Origin: Bombus terrestris
Taxonomy: Eukaryota > Arthropoda > Insecta > Hymenoptera > Apidae
DNA: 64,000 nt
Direction of reading: 5' to 3'
Assembly (NCBI RefSeq): GCF_910591885.1
Contig: NC_063276.1
Location: 5,580,001 to 5,644,000, forward strand
This document shows positions 26,481 through 40,382 of this stretch, in pieces; position 1 is the stretch's first letter; each line of letters starts with the position of its first letter. The position numbers and the translations under genes were made by a program. The notes under the pieces were generated by a model. That model searched no databases. It was not told where the DNA came from and saw only the letters and a program-made list of their open reading frames with translations.

Positions 26481-27680
26481 CGAAAGAAAGAGAAAACGAA
26501 TGCTCTTAGAAGAATTAAACGTTTGGTAAATTGATTTTTTCTCAATACTTTTTCAATTATGATTCCCCTTTACGTCATTCCTGCTTATTATTGTCCTATT
26601 TAGAATTTTATAACTCGATGCATCTTTCTAATCAGAGTTCAATTCTCTGAAATTCCCTGTTCATTCGTCTTCGGTCATCTGTTTATCGATTAAAATAATC
26701 AAATTTAGGTAGGAGATTGTTTTACTCGTGCAAGGGGTAGTATACTGTGATATACTGCACTCTGAATATTTCGTATTTGTTTTTGCACGTTCCGTGCGTT
26801 TTTGTGTCTTGAAATTTCCCGCGATCGTATAAAAATGAAACGGTCCGCTCGTAATCGTTCACTTTATAGTTCGTTAGATTTCAATCGATGGGACTAACGA
26901 TGCATAAAAATTCATCGGAAGATGCTCATAGAGAAATTCATTCATCCATCTATCCACTTTTTTTCACCATTTTCTTCTGGATAAGGTGGTTGGGACGATT
27001 CATCGCGACGCGAATTCAATAAGATCTCCTCGGCTGTGTAAATATTTAAACGCACATCTCTGTTCCTTCTCCTTCGCCTGCTCCTTCTCTCAGTTCTCTA
27101 TCGCTGCTTCTGTCTTCTGCTATTAATGTCGTCTGGAATCCGGTGAGTCCTTTGGATCGCGCGTCCTTCGATTCGATTAGACACAGCCCCCGGTAGGATG
27201 GGTAAACTTCGCTCTGGATTAATTGCTGGCCGATTGTCCACGGATTCGACGACTGAATCGGATTCATGATCCGGATCGTGCAGGGATTAGCGCCGCTGGG
27301 GTTCTCCCGTGATTTGTTTACACGCGAAACGAAGTCTTTGACGTTGGTCCACGTCGTGGCTGTACTACTGACGCGAAAACAGACGGACAGGTTCGAGGAA
27401 TTCCACGCGTGCTTTCCATTGTCCTCGCAAACGCGCGTTAAAATATCTGGCACATTCGGATTTGTATTTCTGTTATTCGTAGAATTCACGATTTCATTTT
27501 GGCAAAAAGCGACGCGTGTCGGTGGAATCATAAAAATGAAAAAATCTCTCACCGAGTCCCCAAAACGTTCGTATTTCTGGTTAAAAATTCTCTTGAAAAC
27601 TACAGCAGAAAGAATTTCGCTGGGAATTCCATTCCTTTAATTGAAAACAAAATGTTTCTATTTTATATACTCGCTGCATA

Positions 27681-27860
27681 ATAACAAAACTATTTAGAAA
27701 ACTATTCCGGATAGCCCAGTTAAAAAGTCCATAACGACAAAAAGAATTCCATCGAAAATTCCAAAATACCTTCGGCTAAGAGTGAAATGTTTGCACCGTA
27801 CAGTAACCGTCTGATAACAAAACTATTTTGAAAACTATTCCAGAGGATGCGCAAAATTTC
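27681..27860 (+). repeat. Direct duplication, 133-bp period
   Basis: A 30-bp phrase starting A-T-A-A-C-A-A-A-A-C-T-A-T-T-T at 27681 recurs at 27814 nearly unchanged (one T/A difference, then a 3-bp insertion). Sequence between the copies is more diverged but shares A-A-T-T-C-C-A and G-A-A-A-A-T-T-C-C blocks. Two copies only. Confidence 0.6.
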
Positions 27861-28139
27861 GTATTCTCAATTTAACGAATGCTCCGTATGCTGACCCGAA
27901 GAAAGAAAAATTCCACCGAAAATTCCTCGCCATCGACTGATCCTCCACAAACTTCGTACAGCATCGCCTTCACGCCAAGATGAAAATCCGGCACATTTCT
28001 CACGATAAACGTTCGTTTGTCCCGTATCGGGGATATTTACACAAACAGGAACGTGGAAGCGCGACCCATGACCAGAAACGTTCGGAATTTTTAAAGGCGA
28101 CAGAGCGTGGACGAAAACAATATTTTACAGTCACTTTGC

Positions 28140-28560
28140 ATATGCATTACTCGCGATGAATGCCGCCAGGTCTGGCTGGCAGATTGAGTATATAGAGGCA
28201 GAGCGCTGCGAAACAGATACGCATTCGTTTCCGCGGAGAATCCGGAAATCGATGGGCTGTCGCGCGCGGCGGATGCCGCCGCTGGGATGGTTTGGAGGGT
28301 CGTGGCGCGTGTAAATCAGCCTTTATCCTAAATTCTTGCCCGCGAAATCCTCCCCGGAGCCACGCTGCCGGCGTGGCAACTGGATAAAGTATGCCGTCAG
28401 CAGGAAAGTCTTCGGCTGACGGTGAACAAAATACAGGCTGTTGAAAAGTTCCTGGCACGCCTTTCGTCGACGCTTTGACACTTTATCGACGTTCTCTACC
28501 CTCTGTTCCCGGAACACGTCCTCCCGCCCCCTCCCTCTTCCCGGAAAATCAGTCGAACAA
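28140..28560. promoter_or_regulatory. GC/CpG-rich unique block
   Basis: This is the most GC-rich part of this section, with runs such as G-C-G-C-G-C-G-G-C-G-G and C-C-G-C-C-G-C. Two minus-strand frames are open through it (28147-28458 and 28323-28712), but they overlap in different frames, have no domain and no consistent splice signals. I read it as a possible conserved non-coding element. Confidence 0.25.
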
Positions 28561-31038
28561 ATCAGATACGAGATGCAATAGTCCTGGAAGAAGAATTTAG
28601 GCCTCGTACACTTGGCTATAAACCGCGGTTGATTTATCACGGCGAGAACTGTAAAAATTGATCGTATTTCATCTGGAGCGATACACTTCGCACAAGTTCG
28701 CATTTCGAACAAAGCAGTGTCGGCTTTTATTTTCGAGGAATTCGTAGCGAAGCGACAGTGGCAAGTCTAAGGTCTAGTAACAACGAAACAAGGGTTGATA
28801 TTTTACTAAGTTGATCTGACGCTGGCTTTTTCAGTCGCCAACGTTTTGCAGAAGATCTCAGCTTTCATTTTTCGCATCCGCCGTGGATGAACTGTCCGCG
28901 TTAGATTCGTCCGACGAGTGGAACGCACATTCAAGAACATAATTATGGACGTGGTTCTTCAGTGATGTCTGTAGTAATTTCATTAGTGTTTTTGGTCTGA
29001 CTGATGAACCGACTTCGTGTCGCTATTCTTTCGACGGATCAGACAGGATTTCCGAGGGTGGATAATTTCAAGCGTAAAACCGGCGTCGATTTGTAAGCAG
29101 CTTCGCTGGGTTTCGAGTTGGAGTTGTTAAAAAGACCGTAGGAACTTTAGGACTTAAATTAATAAAGCAAATATTATAATTTCCGGATCTCGGCTTACTA
29201 GAGAGTACACGGTATTTTCGTAGGCTTTGCAAGAGTGGATGGAATTTTAGTAGATAATCGAGAAGTGGCAAGTTTGTGATCCTTTTTCCAGTGGATTTGG
29301 AATCTTCAAATGATCTTTTAAATACGCAATCGGCGTATTTAATTATTACACTCAATTGCTAATTAAAAATATTAAAGGTCATCTTAACAATTATTCTTTG
29401 AATTGACAAATGTAGAAAAAAGTTGCGAATGTCCCTTTAAAATTCTATCTTTCCAAAATTTATCAATAGCGATCTTCTCCTATACGAAAACAAATCTGCT
29501 TGTTCAAAGAATTCGAACAAAGTTCCATAATGTAATCGATAAAGTGATTTAAAATGTTCGATGGGTAACACGTGTATGCGAATTGCTTTTAAGTAAAATG
29601 GTTGTATCTCTTTGTTCGCGTGGCCGGTAATTTATGGATCAGGGCATTAGCGTTGAGAATGTTGGCCAGGTTACGTTCACATATCCTTCTGATCCCGAAC
29701 GGTATTAAATTTAAACGAGGCGGATTTATTTAATACGGCATGTTCAAGGAACTACGGGGTTCGACAAACGTTAATTACATTTCATTAGCGTCATTAACGA
29801 AAATAGAACTGGTCGGATGGAAAGCCTGATAATATTATAACCAGTTGTGTATCGCCATCCCGCGAGCATATCCAACTTTCTGTTGCTCTACACGCGATAA
29901 AAGTTGCGAATATCGCTTTTGTTGTCCTTGTAGTTATCGTTTACAATTTCCTATCTAAAAATCAGTTAATTTATCACGGTGCCATATGAATCTATCAAAG
30001 TTTCGTTTACAACGTCACTCCTCTTTGATTGATGAAGTGGGGTCGTCGATAGTAGCTAAAACCTAGAAATGCGTGGAATACACGTAAAATAGAAAAATAT
30101 ATGCAATGTACAAATTAATTTACCTGTTCGTTATTTAAGCTGCAAAACAAATTCTTATTTATGTCCCCGTTTCCTTCCTAATATATTTTTTATGTATCTA
30201 TACAAATATGAATTTGCATAAATATTCGTATCGTAATACTAACAATTCTGTAATTTTTTTCAGCGTTATGTTGAATTAAAGTGACCAAAAATTATAATTT
30301 TTCTCGCAGTGATAAACTTGGAAGAAAAATACTTTAGACGCCAAATATCCTGTCGGTAGTCAGTGAAATATGTAAATTCCATTTAACCGGCAGAACAACA
30401 GACGCCGGTTATTAAATGAAGTTTATCAAGCAAGTGCTCGAACAAGTTACGCAACACTTGTCATTCTGTCGGATTTACTGTCACGCCAGTACTTGGCAGA
30501 AATATTACGTGGAATGAGCCGCAAAATCGCGTAGCGCTTTGCAAATAACTTGCGCAATCAGAACGGAACAACCATCTCCTTTCTCCCATAGCTTTGACGT
30601 TTGCATTCGAGCATCGATTATTAACGGTTGTTCCAAACTATAGTATAACTGGTGGCTGTGACCGTTGCCACGCCATGACCAGTCAGACGTAACAATTTCC
30701 TTAACTTCGCGTGTTCTCCACGAATTTCCAACTCTCGCTCTGTTCGTGTTATTTTTCGGTACATCTGTTTCGATTGCATTTTGAAAACGGCGCAAGAGAA
30801 AATACAGAGGAAATGTTAGGTCGAATAATAAATTCATTCGCGTTTTCTTAAAACAGCGCGTCGAGAGTTATGAATTACACTACGGATTTTCATTCGTTTA
30901 TAGAAAATTCGAAGAAAGAAAAATGCGCACGTTGCGTGTAAAATGAGAAAATATGTAAAATATCGAAAATAGAACGTTGATCGTAATGTTTGGTGGATGA
31001 AACGAATTTCCATTTAAATTCTTTTTCTTTAGATAGTC

Positions 31039-31127
31039 GTTATTTTCATTATTATTTTATTATTAGTTATTAATTATTTATTATTAGTCATTATTATTTA
31101 TAAAGATCTAGTCATTATTTTCTAATC
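31039..31127. repeat. TTA/ATT-rich simple repeat
   Basis: About 90 bp made of TTATTATT and ATTATTTA words. Confidence 0.8.
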
Positions 31128-34100
31128 AAAGGGCAATGTGTGTATCTTATTTCTTCATAATGCTATTCCCCCTCTTAAATAATTTTTAAACGCTTCTCTT
31201 TAAATAATTGCTGTGACATTTATTCCATATTTTCAATTTACGTTTTGATATAGAATTATCTTCTCGATTGATTTTCCCATGATCGCTGGTGCATTCTGCG
31301 CGGTAGAAGTAGTTTCTACGTGAAAAGTGTAAACGGCCTCGTAGACACATTTATTTCTTGGAAATATCCAAGCAACCTGCTCGTCTACCTCCCCAGCGTA
31401 ATTAATCAGAGGTAACAGATGCAGAAGTAAACCCGAGGACTTAAGCAGTCCCTCTTAAAGCCGCAGTTACCTCGACGTCGGAGAAAATATCGTTCATAAA
31501 CAACGAGGACAGAGATTCTTCCAACCCGCAGCAATTCTATTTAAGGTTACGCAGAGACAAATTAAAAAAGGTTGCAAGATCAAAACCATTATGAACGTTG
31601 AGGAAGCGCTATTAAGATTAAAAGCCGGAAATTTGAGAATTAAGATTTAGTAAGTTCAGAAACCTTCCGTCAGTGTCGCGAAACTGCTTCGTATCGGAAG
31701 GCGTTAATTGGAATTTTAGGAATAAATTGGCTGTCAAAAATAATCCTATGGAAATATCTTAATTAGTCATCAGCGCCAGAATTTCGGAATTCGAGAAATA
31801 AGTTTTACTGGTTCAACATGATGAACCGTCACGTTACTCGGAATTTTGAGGATGAACTGCGTGGCTAGAATGCAAGTAATTTGTAATAACTTTCAAAACA
31901 CGAACGCTTTAAAGCTTTATTACAGAAGATGAAAGAATTGCTCGACTAGCACATTTATAATTGCAATTTAAGAAGAATGTCTCTGTTGCATCTTTCAACT
32001 CTATTAATATGCAAAACTACGTAAAATTAGTACCAGTACGTGGCCCATTATTCTGAACCATACGATCTTATTTTATAAGATTGATATAAACTGTTTTCTA
32101 TATACATAGCAAACATTTGAAAAACATCACGTTTATAGAAAATACCAATATCCCATAAAAAATTGTGCATTCGTCGGGAAGAAAAGCAAAATTAAAAAAT
32201 TCGTTTTCCATCTTTTGCTCCAATCGCCAACCGGAATCATCCTCGAGCATCGAGAATTTTCCTGTTAAATCTTCGCAAGTTTAACCACGCAGCTTCGGAG
32301 TTCCGAACTTATTCGGTATCGAATGGGTGTCACGTTATCTGAAATTTCTGTGGATGAATTGCAGTGGAAAAGGTAGAACGATAGCGCGACCGGCGAGCGT
32401 TGGATATCGGCCGAAGCGTTATAAACGTCAACGCAATTTCTGTCCCTGGCGAAGTACACGTGGAACGCGATAGCAATTCCTGATACTGTGCAAACTTCGA
32501 TTCCCGTTCGTTTTTCCTTTCCAAACGAAAGAAGCGTTTGCGGTTTCCTCATACAGACCTTCCTCCCTTTGTCAATCAGCTCGACCGGTCCAACCGAATG
32601 AAATGACTTCTTCCCTTTATTGTCCGAATAAATCGCGTGATATCCGCGGAAATTCATTTTACTACTCGATAAAACGCGGTTTGTCTAACGTGCAACACAA
32701 CACCGGTCTTTCTCATCCTTTTCTACGATCGTATCTCGATTTGTAATGGTTTTGAAGCGACACTACTTGTTCCATTTGTTTGAGATTAATCATGCACAAT
32801 GTGGAGTGGTTCGTACTCTGCTGGAGATCATTTAGGGTGTTCGTTTTTTTCTTGGTTTAGTTCAAAAAACCTGTTAAACTTGATGTTTGCTCGTGAAAAA
32901 TTTATTTCTTTGAAATTGGAGCTGGGCCATGCAATTTGAAGGGCCATGCAAGCCTAAAGACTTAAGCGAATAGGATAAATCTAACATTTTTTTTCGCTTG
33001 CAAGTATTCGTTGAAGGACGAAGATTTTTATGGGGAACTTTAAGCAACATCTTAACTCTGTGTTCATATTTTTTTTACTACATGAAATTACAGTATGGCG
33101 GTGCGATGCAACACTATCTGTCCCCATTTGCGGCAGAGCTTTGTTTGTTTGCAGCCAGCTGCAAATGCCACTGCAATGGAAAAAATACGAAATTTCTGTG
33201 CGAAGTTGGAGAAAAACTATCTTCGAAGTACCGTACGAGTTTTTCATGATTTTGAAATATAAGAAATTGGCGGCTTGCTAAGGAGGAAATTATATTTTTC
33301 GCTGAGGGAAGTAAATCTTTTATAACATTTATAAAAATTCAACGGTTTAAGATATCAAAGAGATTATACTCTACATTGTAGATAATGTAATGAGGAATAA
33401 TGTGTGAAAATTTCAAGTTAATTGGATGAAAAGTTCCGGAAATTCACTGGGTGCAAGGTCGAGAAACATAGTTCCGAGAAAAACGAGTTTAAAGTTCTCA
33501 ATTAATTTTTCTCTGAAATAAAAAGAATGTTTTAAAAGTTTACCCTTAATAGATTCCGCATTTGGTATTTTTAAGCTAGTAAAAACTTTTTTATACATCA
33601 AATTTAGTTTTAAATTCGATTAAAATAAAAACATAATGTACATAGAATGACAAGGATATAAAAATATGAACGTTCGATTTTTATAATCCTCGTGAAGTAC
33701 GTACTATTTATTTCTACGTTAATATTATTACGTTGTTTCCACAAAAATATTCGAAATGTATAAACAGAAATTAATTTCGATCCTGTTATTTTCATTATAT
33801 ATAAATAAAAAATATCTACACTTAACTGTACGTCACATAATGTCAATTTATAATGTTTGACTTGTTATCTTTGTGATGATCTATCACGATCACTCTTCGG
33901 GCATTAGTTGGTTTAGTATTGTGGAACAGCGTAACTTCCCAGTGGATATAGTGTTTGTCTTCGAGATCTCAAGTAGCATTATTGTGGCTGTCTTGACGTC
34001 TTGGGGCTTACAGCTTGTTGCTTGATGGTACACAGAGGACTTCCAGTCTACAGGAATTTTCGATCTTCCATTTGATTCTATCTCTAAAGAAATTATTTCT

Positions 34101-36323
34101 TAATACGTACATATCTCTCTCGTAATTTATGGTATTAGTGTAACGTGTACTATTTGTTTCAATACTGTTATCAACAATTATACGTTGTCAAAAAGATTTC
34201 TCATTACTCCCATAAACACCTGGCAAAATGATAAACGTTCATCAATCAGTAGAATTTCCCTTGACTAATCAGACCATACAAATACGACTATAGTTATCGA
34301 GACAACCATACAATTCCCAAGAGGAAAAGCGAAAGAGATACATCGCATTTCCTGTGAACATTTTCCAAAGCCGGACAGCTTCGTCAAGCGTCAAAGCTTT
34401 CTTAATTAATCACCGATAATTGCATATTTCAAAGAATAGAAAAGATCCTTTCTGTCTACCGAACACTTTGAGCGAATCTGGTCAGCGAGCAGAATCTTGC
34501 TCGGTCCAGCTGGAATATTAGCATCCCTGCGTTAAATAAACAGCAACAACTGGTTGCTAGGTGTTAGCCGGTAATCGATAAAGCGTCAGTTCTCTCACAT
34601 CTCCTCTAATCGAATCAGTTTTATCGGTTTAAAGCGGCGGACCGCAATTGGCCGGAACCGATTGGCAGGGTATTTGCTGTCCGCCGGAAATTCCGATAAG
34701 CATTAAATGAAAAATAACGGCTGCTAGCGAGCCCGATATTTGTTTGTCCCGACAAAGGCAGTCGTGTTTCGCGAATTACGATCGTCGTGTTTCATTTTCT
34801 CCGACTGTTCTACGACTTCAATCACTCGTATCACTTTTGTCACCTTCTTTGCTGTGTCGAGTCTGCAATTCTCACACGAATAGCTCGGTATTCGTTACTT
34901 TCACACTTTCTTTTTAATTTATGACATTGGTATATTGTACTGGTCTTATAGTAACTGTATCAACTGATCGAAGCAAGTTTGGTGGACGGACAACAGAGTG
35001 TAAGTCAAATTTTTATTAAACTAGGATACGCTAATATGTTCTACATTATTGTCTTTTGCTTGTGATTCTAATAATGCAAGACAATTCTACTTCTTTGTTG
35101 CCCTTTTATCCGATACTTTAATACCACGTCTACAATTACACATTGCACTTATCACGTGGCAAACATTACAAGCGCTTCTCTGCAAAACTAATGATTCTGA
35201 CTTACACCTTCGTGCCCGTTCGTTGGTAAATATTTGTCGCGGCCATAGTAGCGCTATGTGATTACGATTTTCAAGACAAATTTTAAGTATCTCCTGGGAA
35301 TATCGTGGTAACCTGCGAATTTCATCATAGATTTGAACGGTTTACTCCTGAAAAATGAAAAGTGGAAAGTCGCAAACCAGATGGAAACGAAACATAAGAA
35401 AAGTGTAGAAAATCTGGAAGTTAAAAGCAGCGAATTACCTGCACATTATAAATCAAGGCTCAAACTAACTCCAACAAGTATTGTTAACTTGTTCTTATCT
35501 TAATACGTTCCAGTTTGTATTTGACTGGAGTCTACGGAGAGCCGAAGGCGCCATTCAAAATGTTTAAAGGGAACACGGTTGTGTTTTTAATGAACCGTCG
35601 GTTTGCGACGATAACACGGTCTCTGGGTAATTATTGCGAGCTCCAGCTGGCCGAGACTCGACTTCTCCTCGTCTTGCACGCGTGACAGGCTCGTTTGGAA
35701 TTTAGCTCGGCGGAGGCGCGCGTTTCTTTTCGCAATTTACCAGGCTGGTAGTCAGTTGCCGGCGACACCGTTTAAATACAACCCGTGCAAATTGTGCCCG
35801 AGAGACTGTTTTTACGCGTTACACGGCTAAGGATTAAGTAGCTGCGACTACTCTCCTCAACTTAGCAGCTAACGAACGGGATTTAGCCGACGTCGAGCTT
35901 GATATCTTGGATACTTTTCTTCGAATAAAGCGCCTGGTTGATGTTGAATTCAGGCGAGATTCGTGCAATTCAAAAATTTATTTCGTGTGCTGAAACAACG
36001 ATGGAATTTGTGTACGTGGGGAGAGGAATTGAGGAAGATTGGATTATGATGGGAGATATGTAAATAACGAATAATTATGAGGGATTATTTTTAATATTAC
36101 TTTTAGTTTCTATAATTATTGATTTTTTTTTTTTTATAAAACCTATGTACGATACCTTGAAAAAGTATTGGATGTGTACTGCTTTTGTACGTTAAAATGA
36201 ATTTTGGGAGGGGTGGAAGCAACCCTGAAGCTTAAGCATCGAAGGTATACCTCGTGGAATTTATTGGAAACTGTTATCAGGTCGTTCAGATGATTGATCA
36301 GGATCAAGTTGGTACATAGTTAC

Positions 36324-36570
36324 AACGTCAATTTTTGTTGCAAAATGTTGATCTATGATCGTGCAAATTTGCATGAGGATTAATTAATATTTTAATAGAG
36401 AGAGAGTTTAATGAAATCTAAAGGTCAAAGCTCAGTGATCAAGAATGTGTTGCTTTATAACGTCAATTTTTGTTGCAAAATGTTGATTCATGATCAGGAA
36501 AATTTGCATGGGGATTAATTAATATTTTAATACAGGGGGATTTAATAGTATCGAAAGATGAAATTCGGTG
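36324..36570 (+). repeat. Tandem duplication, 135-bp period
   Basis: The phrase A-A-C-G-T-C-A-A-T-T-T-T-T-G-T-T-G-C starts at 36324 and 36459. It is followed in both copies by A-A-A-A-T-G-T-T-G-A-T, an A-A-T-T-T-G-C-A-T-G block and GGATTAATTAATATTTTAAT. The copies are about 85-90% alike over the first 80 bp and diverge afterwards. Confidence 0.8.
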
Positions 36571-37095
36571 TCAAAATCTCTCAGCTGCAATCTGATAGAA
36601 TGTTTCATTGTACAGAGCAATGTTATTCGATATTATAACAATGAAAGCTATCTGTGACCTAACATACTTGTAATGAGAAATATTGCTCTAGACAGATTTA
36701 TCGTGTCACAATGCATAAGTCGTGTATTGAAAAAAAAAACGATAAGTAGATAATCAATCAATCGTGCTGGAGCAAACGACAGGTCGCTGGACAGAACCTA
36801 TCGTCGCTTTAGCGAATAAATCGTTGTTGAATCGGGAAACATTAACAACTGGGTCGTCGTTAGAGAGAAATTCAGGCAAAACCAACATGATAGATGTCGG
36901 ACCAATCGTCATTTTTTAATTTATAGCTAGATACGTCTGTATATTTACGTCCTTAATACGAGGAAGCAGTATTTTCTGTTGCAGCCTTTGAATAATTTTA
37001 AATTCAATCAACGTGTTGTATAAAAGATTTCTTAGAATATTAAACATTCTTCTTAACGCATTAAAATATTGGACACTTTTTTGTTTCTTTCAGTG

Positions 37096-37235
37096 ATTCC
37101 CTGTTCAATTTCATTCTCGAAATGTTCAGTTTCATCGTCGAATTTCTTTATCGAAGTGACCAAATTCATTGTTGAATTCCATTATCGAGTCAACCAAACT
37201 CATTACTGACTCTCATTATCAAAATGAACAAGTTC
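37096..37235 (+). repeat. 34-36-bp minisatellite, about 4 diverged copies
   Basis: Units of the form C-A-A-A-T-T-C-A-T-T-G-T-T-G-A-A-T-T, then C-C-A-T-T-A-T-C-G-A-G-T follow each other with a 33-36-bp period. The copies differ by roughly a quarter of positions. Confidence 0.65.
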
Positions 37236-39959
37236 GTGGTAAATCTTTTATTAGTAAATTGACCGAAAAACAAACGTCCATGGAACAGAAAAGTATTGAA
37301 AGTTGAGATAAACGACACGGAAGGCTTGCGGAATGTGGATCCTGAGGTTCGTGTAACCGGGCTTGTATCTCCAATCCCTGGAAGCCTGGTCGTGCCTGGA
37401 AGGGATGGATATAATTGGGCGGAGAGTTTTTTTCATGCCATCGATACAAGCGACGTAAGACGAAAATCCTCGTTTCAAGCCTTTCTTCTTTTCAAGACCG
37501 TACTCTTCGCTCCTTCTCTTCGCCAGTCGTCCCCGACGGCGATGGATGTGACATTAATAGAACGGCGGAGGATTCAGAGAAATCCTTTTCTCGAAATCCG
37601 TTCCCGCTAATGGAACCTCCTTTCCACGGGATTCCGATTTCTGATCGGGTTCCGACGTATTCTCCTCGTCCGCTGTCACCGCGGAAAGAGTACACTCCGC
37701 GCAGAAAGATATTTATCAGTGCATATGCCTCCTCGCAAAATACATAACTCACGCGCCAGAGTTACTATATGACCTCGTGTTATCCCACTTTCACGCTATT
37801 ATTCCCGATAAATCGTCAGTTTTGTTACGAGTAATCGAATAAGTTGAGTAATTTGAACTTGGCAATTTGTACAGTTTCGCTCGTTTTATTCTGAAATTTA
37901 TAACGAATTTTATTATAAAGAAGACTCTATCGGTAACACTGGAGTTCGCGAGTTGTGAAATTTGGAATTTCAAACTGTCACGACGGTGAGATATTTTGCT
38001 ATTGGCTTTTCAGGATAGGCGATCGTGTTTCGACTTTGCACTTGCGCTTGGCATTTGCATTTTGGACCGACGTTTCGCGGACGTTGCAGTCTGCTTCTTC
38101 GTAGCCTGAAGCCGAGCATTTCTGCTCCCACTGTCTCCATTTATGACGCGCGAAGTTTCGGTTGGCTGATCAAACTGATGATCGAACTCGAAAGTTCTAG
38201 CCGAATGCTCAACTCGGAAGATCATATCGGAAGTTGTTCAATTCGATTGGCCAATCGAATTAAAAAAACTAGGAGGATGAGTTGCCAAATCCGCGTTCGT
38301 GTTATACCCGCTGTTCGTATGCAAGTGCAAAGTTCAATCGCGATTTCCTATCCCGAAAAGCCGATATCGAAACAAGTTGCAAAATTGCTAGCAAGTTGTA
38401 GCAATATCAGTTCAATTGCGCAAAAGGAGAACTTTTAATTTCCTGCAATTATCGAAGAATTCGATTTAGGTTAGACACAAGCACTTTTTCACTTTTTGAA
38501 TCGTTTCGCCTTTCTGCTCAGTTTAAAAAACGTTCGCTACTTTTTTTCGAACTTTGATTTCTCATAAATTTTCCTAAATTTTCAATTTATTTTTTTCACG
38601 ATAAAAGACTTCCGGAGAACAATATTTCGATGGACATATATAGGCTGCATTAGTTTTTTCGATCTAGCTGCTGGTAGTACGCAGCGGAGAACATCGCGAA
38701 CGATGACGCGCCTTTCGAGGCCAGAGAATAGAGAAAGGGTTGCAACCCCTTTTCTCCTTGTTCATAAGCTTTTGCCTCGCTTTGAAGCGTGAAAATCGAT
38801 CGTCTTTGAGCCAGAGATGTAACAGTAGGCGAAGAGAGTGAAACGGAGAGAACTTGCTGTTTCAGTGCTAACCCTTTACTCACCGCGTACAACAGTCTCT
38901 ATAGAGACATCGAATGTTCATACGCATTTACTGGATCGCTGTTCGAACATTTTAGTCGAATAAGAAAATCAATATTCAAGCCAAATAGAGGGAAGTAAAA
39001 GATATTCGCTTCGAGCGAGTGGTATACATCGTCCTCGTTATATCAATCAAATTTGAAAATGTCCTGTTCCTTAAACCTCGTTCTTCCGTGATATAATCAG
39101 ACGTAATGTTCACAGGGATTGTACCGTATAAAGGATATTTCTTCTTGAAATATGCAAACTTAGTCATCGAAAATTACACACGTTAAAACATGTTTCTATT
39201 CGCTGGAAAAGAAGAAACATTGATAAGGATCGTTTCTGCTATAAATTCTCCAATCTGCCAGAGGGTACAATCTCCAAGTGGCATTCCCTGACAATCACCA
39301 GGTTCTCTCAGGTCTAATATTTTCCACAACCCACAATTGCAGCGTCGGAGAAGGTTAATTCGAAACAAGAACGCGAGAATCAATCGGTAATCGGTTGGCC
39401 GGCGCCACTCGAAATATCGATTCCGCGAAGATGCAACCATTGATATCTCGTTCTAGAGCCCGATATCAAGCTCCTGCGTGCAATATCCCCGCAGTCAATA
39501 ACATCTTCCGGACATTTATGCAACGTCCAGAGAGTTGCTATCGGCGACCGTCCTTGCCTGGATATCCAGTGCAAACGTTCTATGCATACTGAATGGGTCG
39601 TCCAGTACAATGGCCACTTTTCGTCGGCAAAACTTAACCTGCATGCAGCGTACGCCCGGAAACGTTATCGATACTCTGGTGTTCGCATCGTCATCCACGA
39701 TCTCTGTGTGTTTCACTGCATGTGAGCTCTCTATATAGTGTTTCGAAAGCATTAAGTCAAAGTTCGGAGGCACGTAGTATTGAAAATTGACAGGAATTAA
39801 TGCAAATATTTCAAGACAGACGAAGCATGTTCGCGCCAGTAAAGAAAGTTTGAAATTATCTTTCCAAAACTTAATCTCATTAGTCATCGACGATCGAGTC
39901 GGATTTCTCGAAACATCTGTCCGAAATCGTTTCCGAGGATTTGCTTTACGATCTTCTTA

Positions 39960-39971
39960 CAATAAAATGAT
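39960..39971 (+). repeat. Target-site duplication, left copy
   Basis: The 12-bp word CAATAAAATGAT lies directly next to the poly-A end of the Jockey element and recurs exactly at 40371-40382. Confidence 0.85.
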
Positions 39972-40370
39972 TTTTTTTTTTTTTTATTTGGATGTATTTT
40001 ACAATCAATTCTCATTGAGAATTATAAGTAAATTTTTCTGGCGTGGTACTATGTCGTGTTTAATAAGTGTTTATCGTGTGTTTGATTCTAGTTGATTCTA
40101 GTGCTTAAATCTAAAGGGTAATGTCTTGTTAGCCTGCGGATCTGATCCAACGTGTCAAGTAATTGAGTAATTAGTGGGTTTTGGTGGTTGTTAACTATTA
40201 TGTTATATCTGTTACTGAACTTGGATATTCCTTCCTTGACTGTGAGTATCTTGAGGTCGCGATGTATTGTTTCATTGGTAACATGCCAATCTGATCTTAG
40301 AGTTTTCGATTGGAATCGTTGAAGAATTTCTATGTTGGAATTTCTTGCTGTTCCCCATAGTTAGATTCTG
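39972..40370 (-). mobile_element. 5'-truncated Jockey-type LINE, complete insertion with poly-A and target-site duplication
   Basis: On the minus strand the 399-bp insertion starts inside the reverse-transcriptase gene and runs through the stop codon and a 102-bp 3' untranslated region to a poly-A tail of about 15 (39971-39985 as T on +). It is flanked by exact 12-bp repeats (39960-39971 and 40371-40382). This is the signature of one truncated insertion by target-primed reverse transcription. The exact duplication suggests moderate age. It sits in antisense orientation in the long DPP intron, where selection against insertions with splice or poly-A signals is weaker. Confidence 0.92.
40088..40360 (-). 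pseudogene. Jockey reverse transcriptase, C-terminal fragment
   Basis: The frame reads L-W-G-T-A-R-N-S-N-I-E-I-L-Q-R-F-Q-S-K, then L-R and W-H-V-T-N-E-T-I-H-R-D-L, and later L-L-D-T-L-D-Q-I-R-R-L and Y-P-L-D-L before the stop at 40088-40090. The W-G-T-A-x-x-S-N-I-x-x-x-Q-R-x-Q-S-K and N-x-x-I-x-x-D-L blocks are the conserved end of Jockey-clade LINE proteins, after the polymerase domain. About 90 codons remain open, with no stop downstream of 40360, so the copy is truncated rather than strongly decayed. It cannot make a functional enzyme. Confidence 0.9.
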
Positions 40371-40382
40371 CAATAAAATGAT
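40371..40382 (+). repeat. Target-site duplication, right copy
   Basis: An exact copy of the 12-bp word at 39960-39971, directly next to the truncated 5' end of the Jockey element. Confidence 0.85.

Noticed and set aside
27046..27552. Longest open frame of the window, minus strand, 168 codons
   Set aside because: It starts with GTG, has no recognisable domain, signal peptide or splice context, and overlaps an open frame on the other strand. In CpG-rich DNA such a frame is expected by chance.
37219..37752. Several overlapping frames of 75-110 codons
   Set aside because: No recognisable domain, different frames on both strands open together; explained by higher local GC content.
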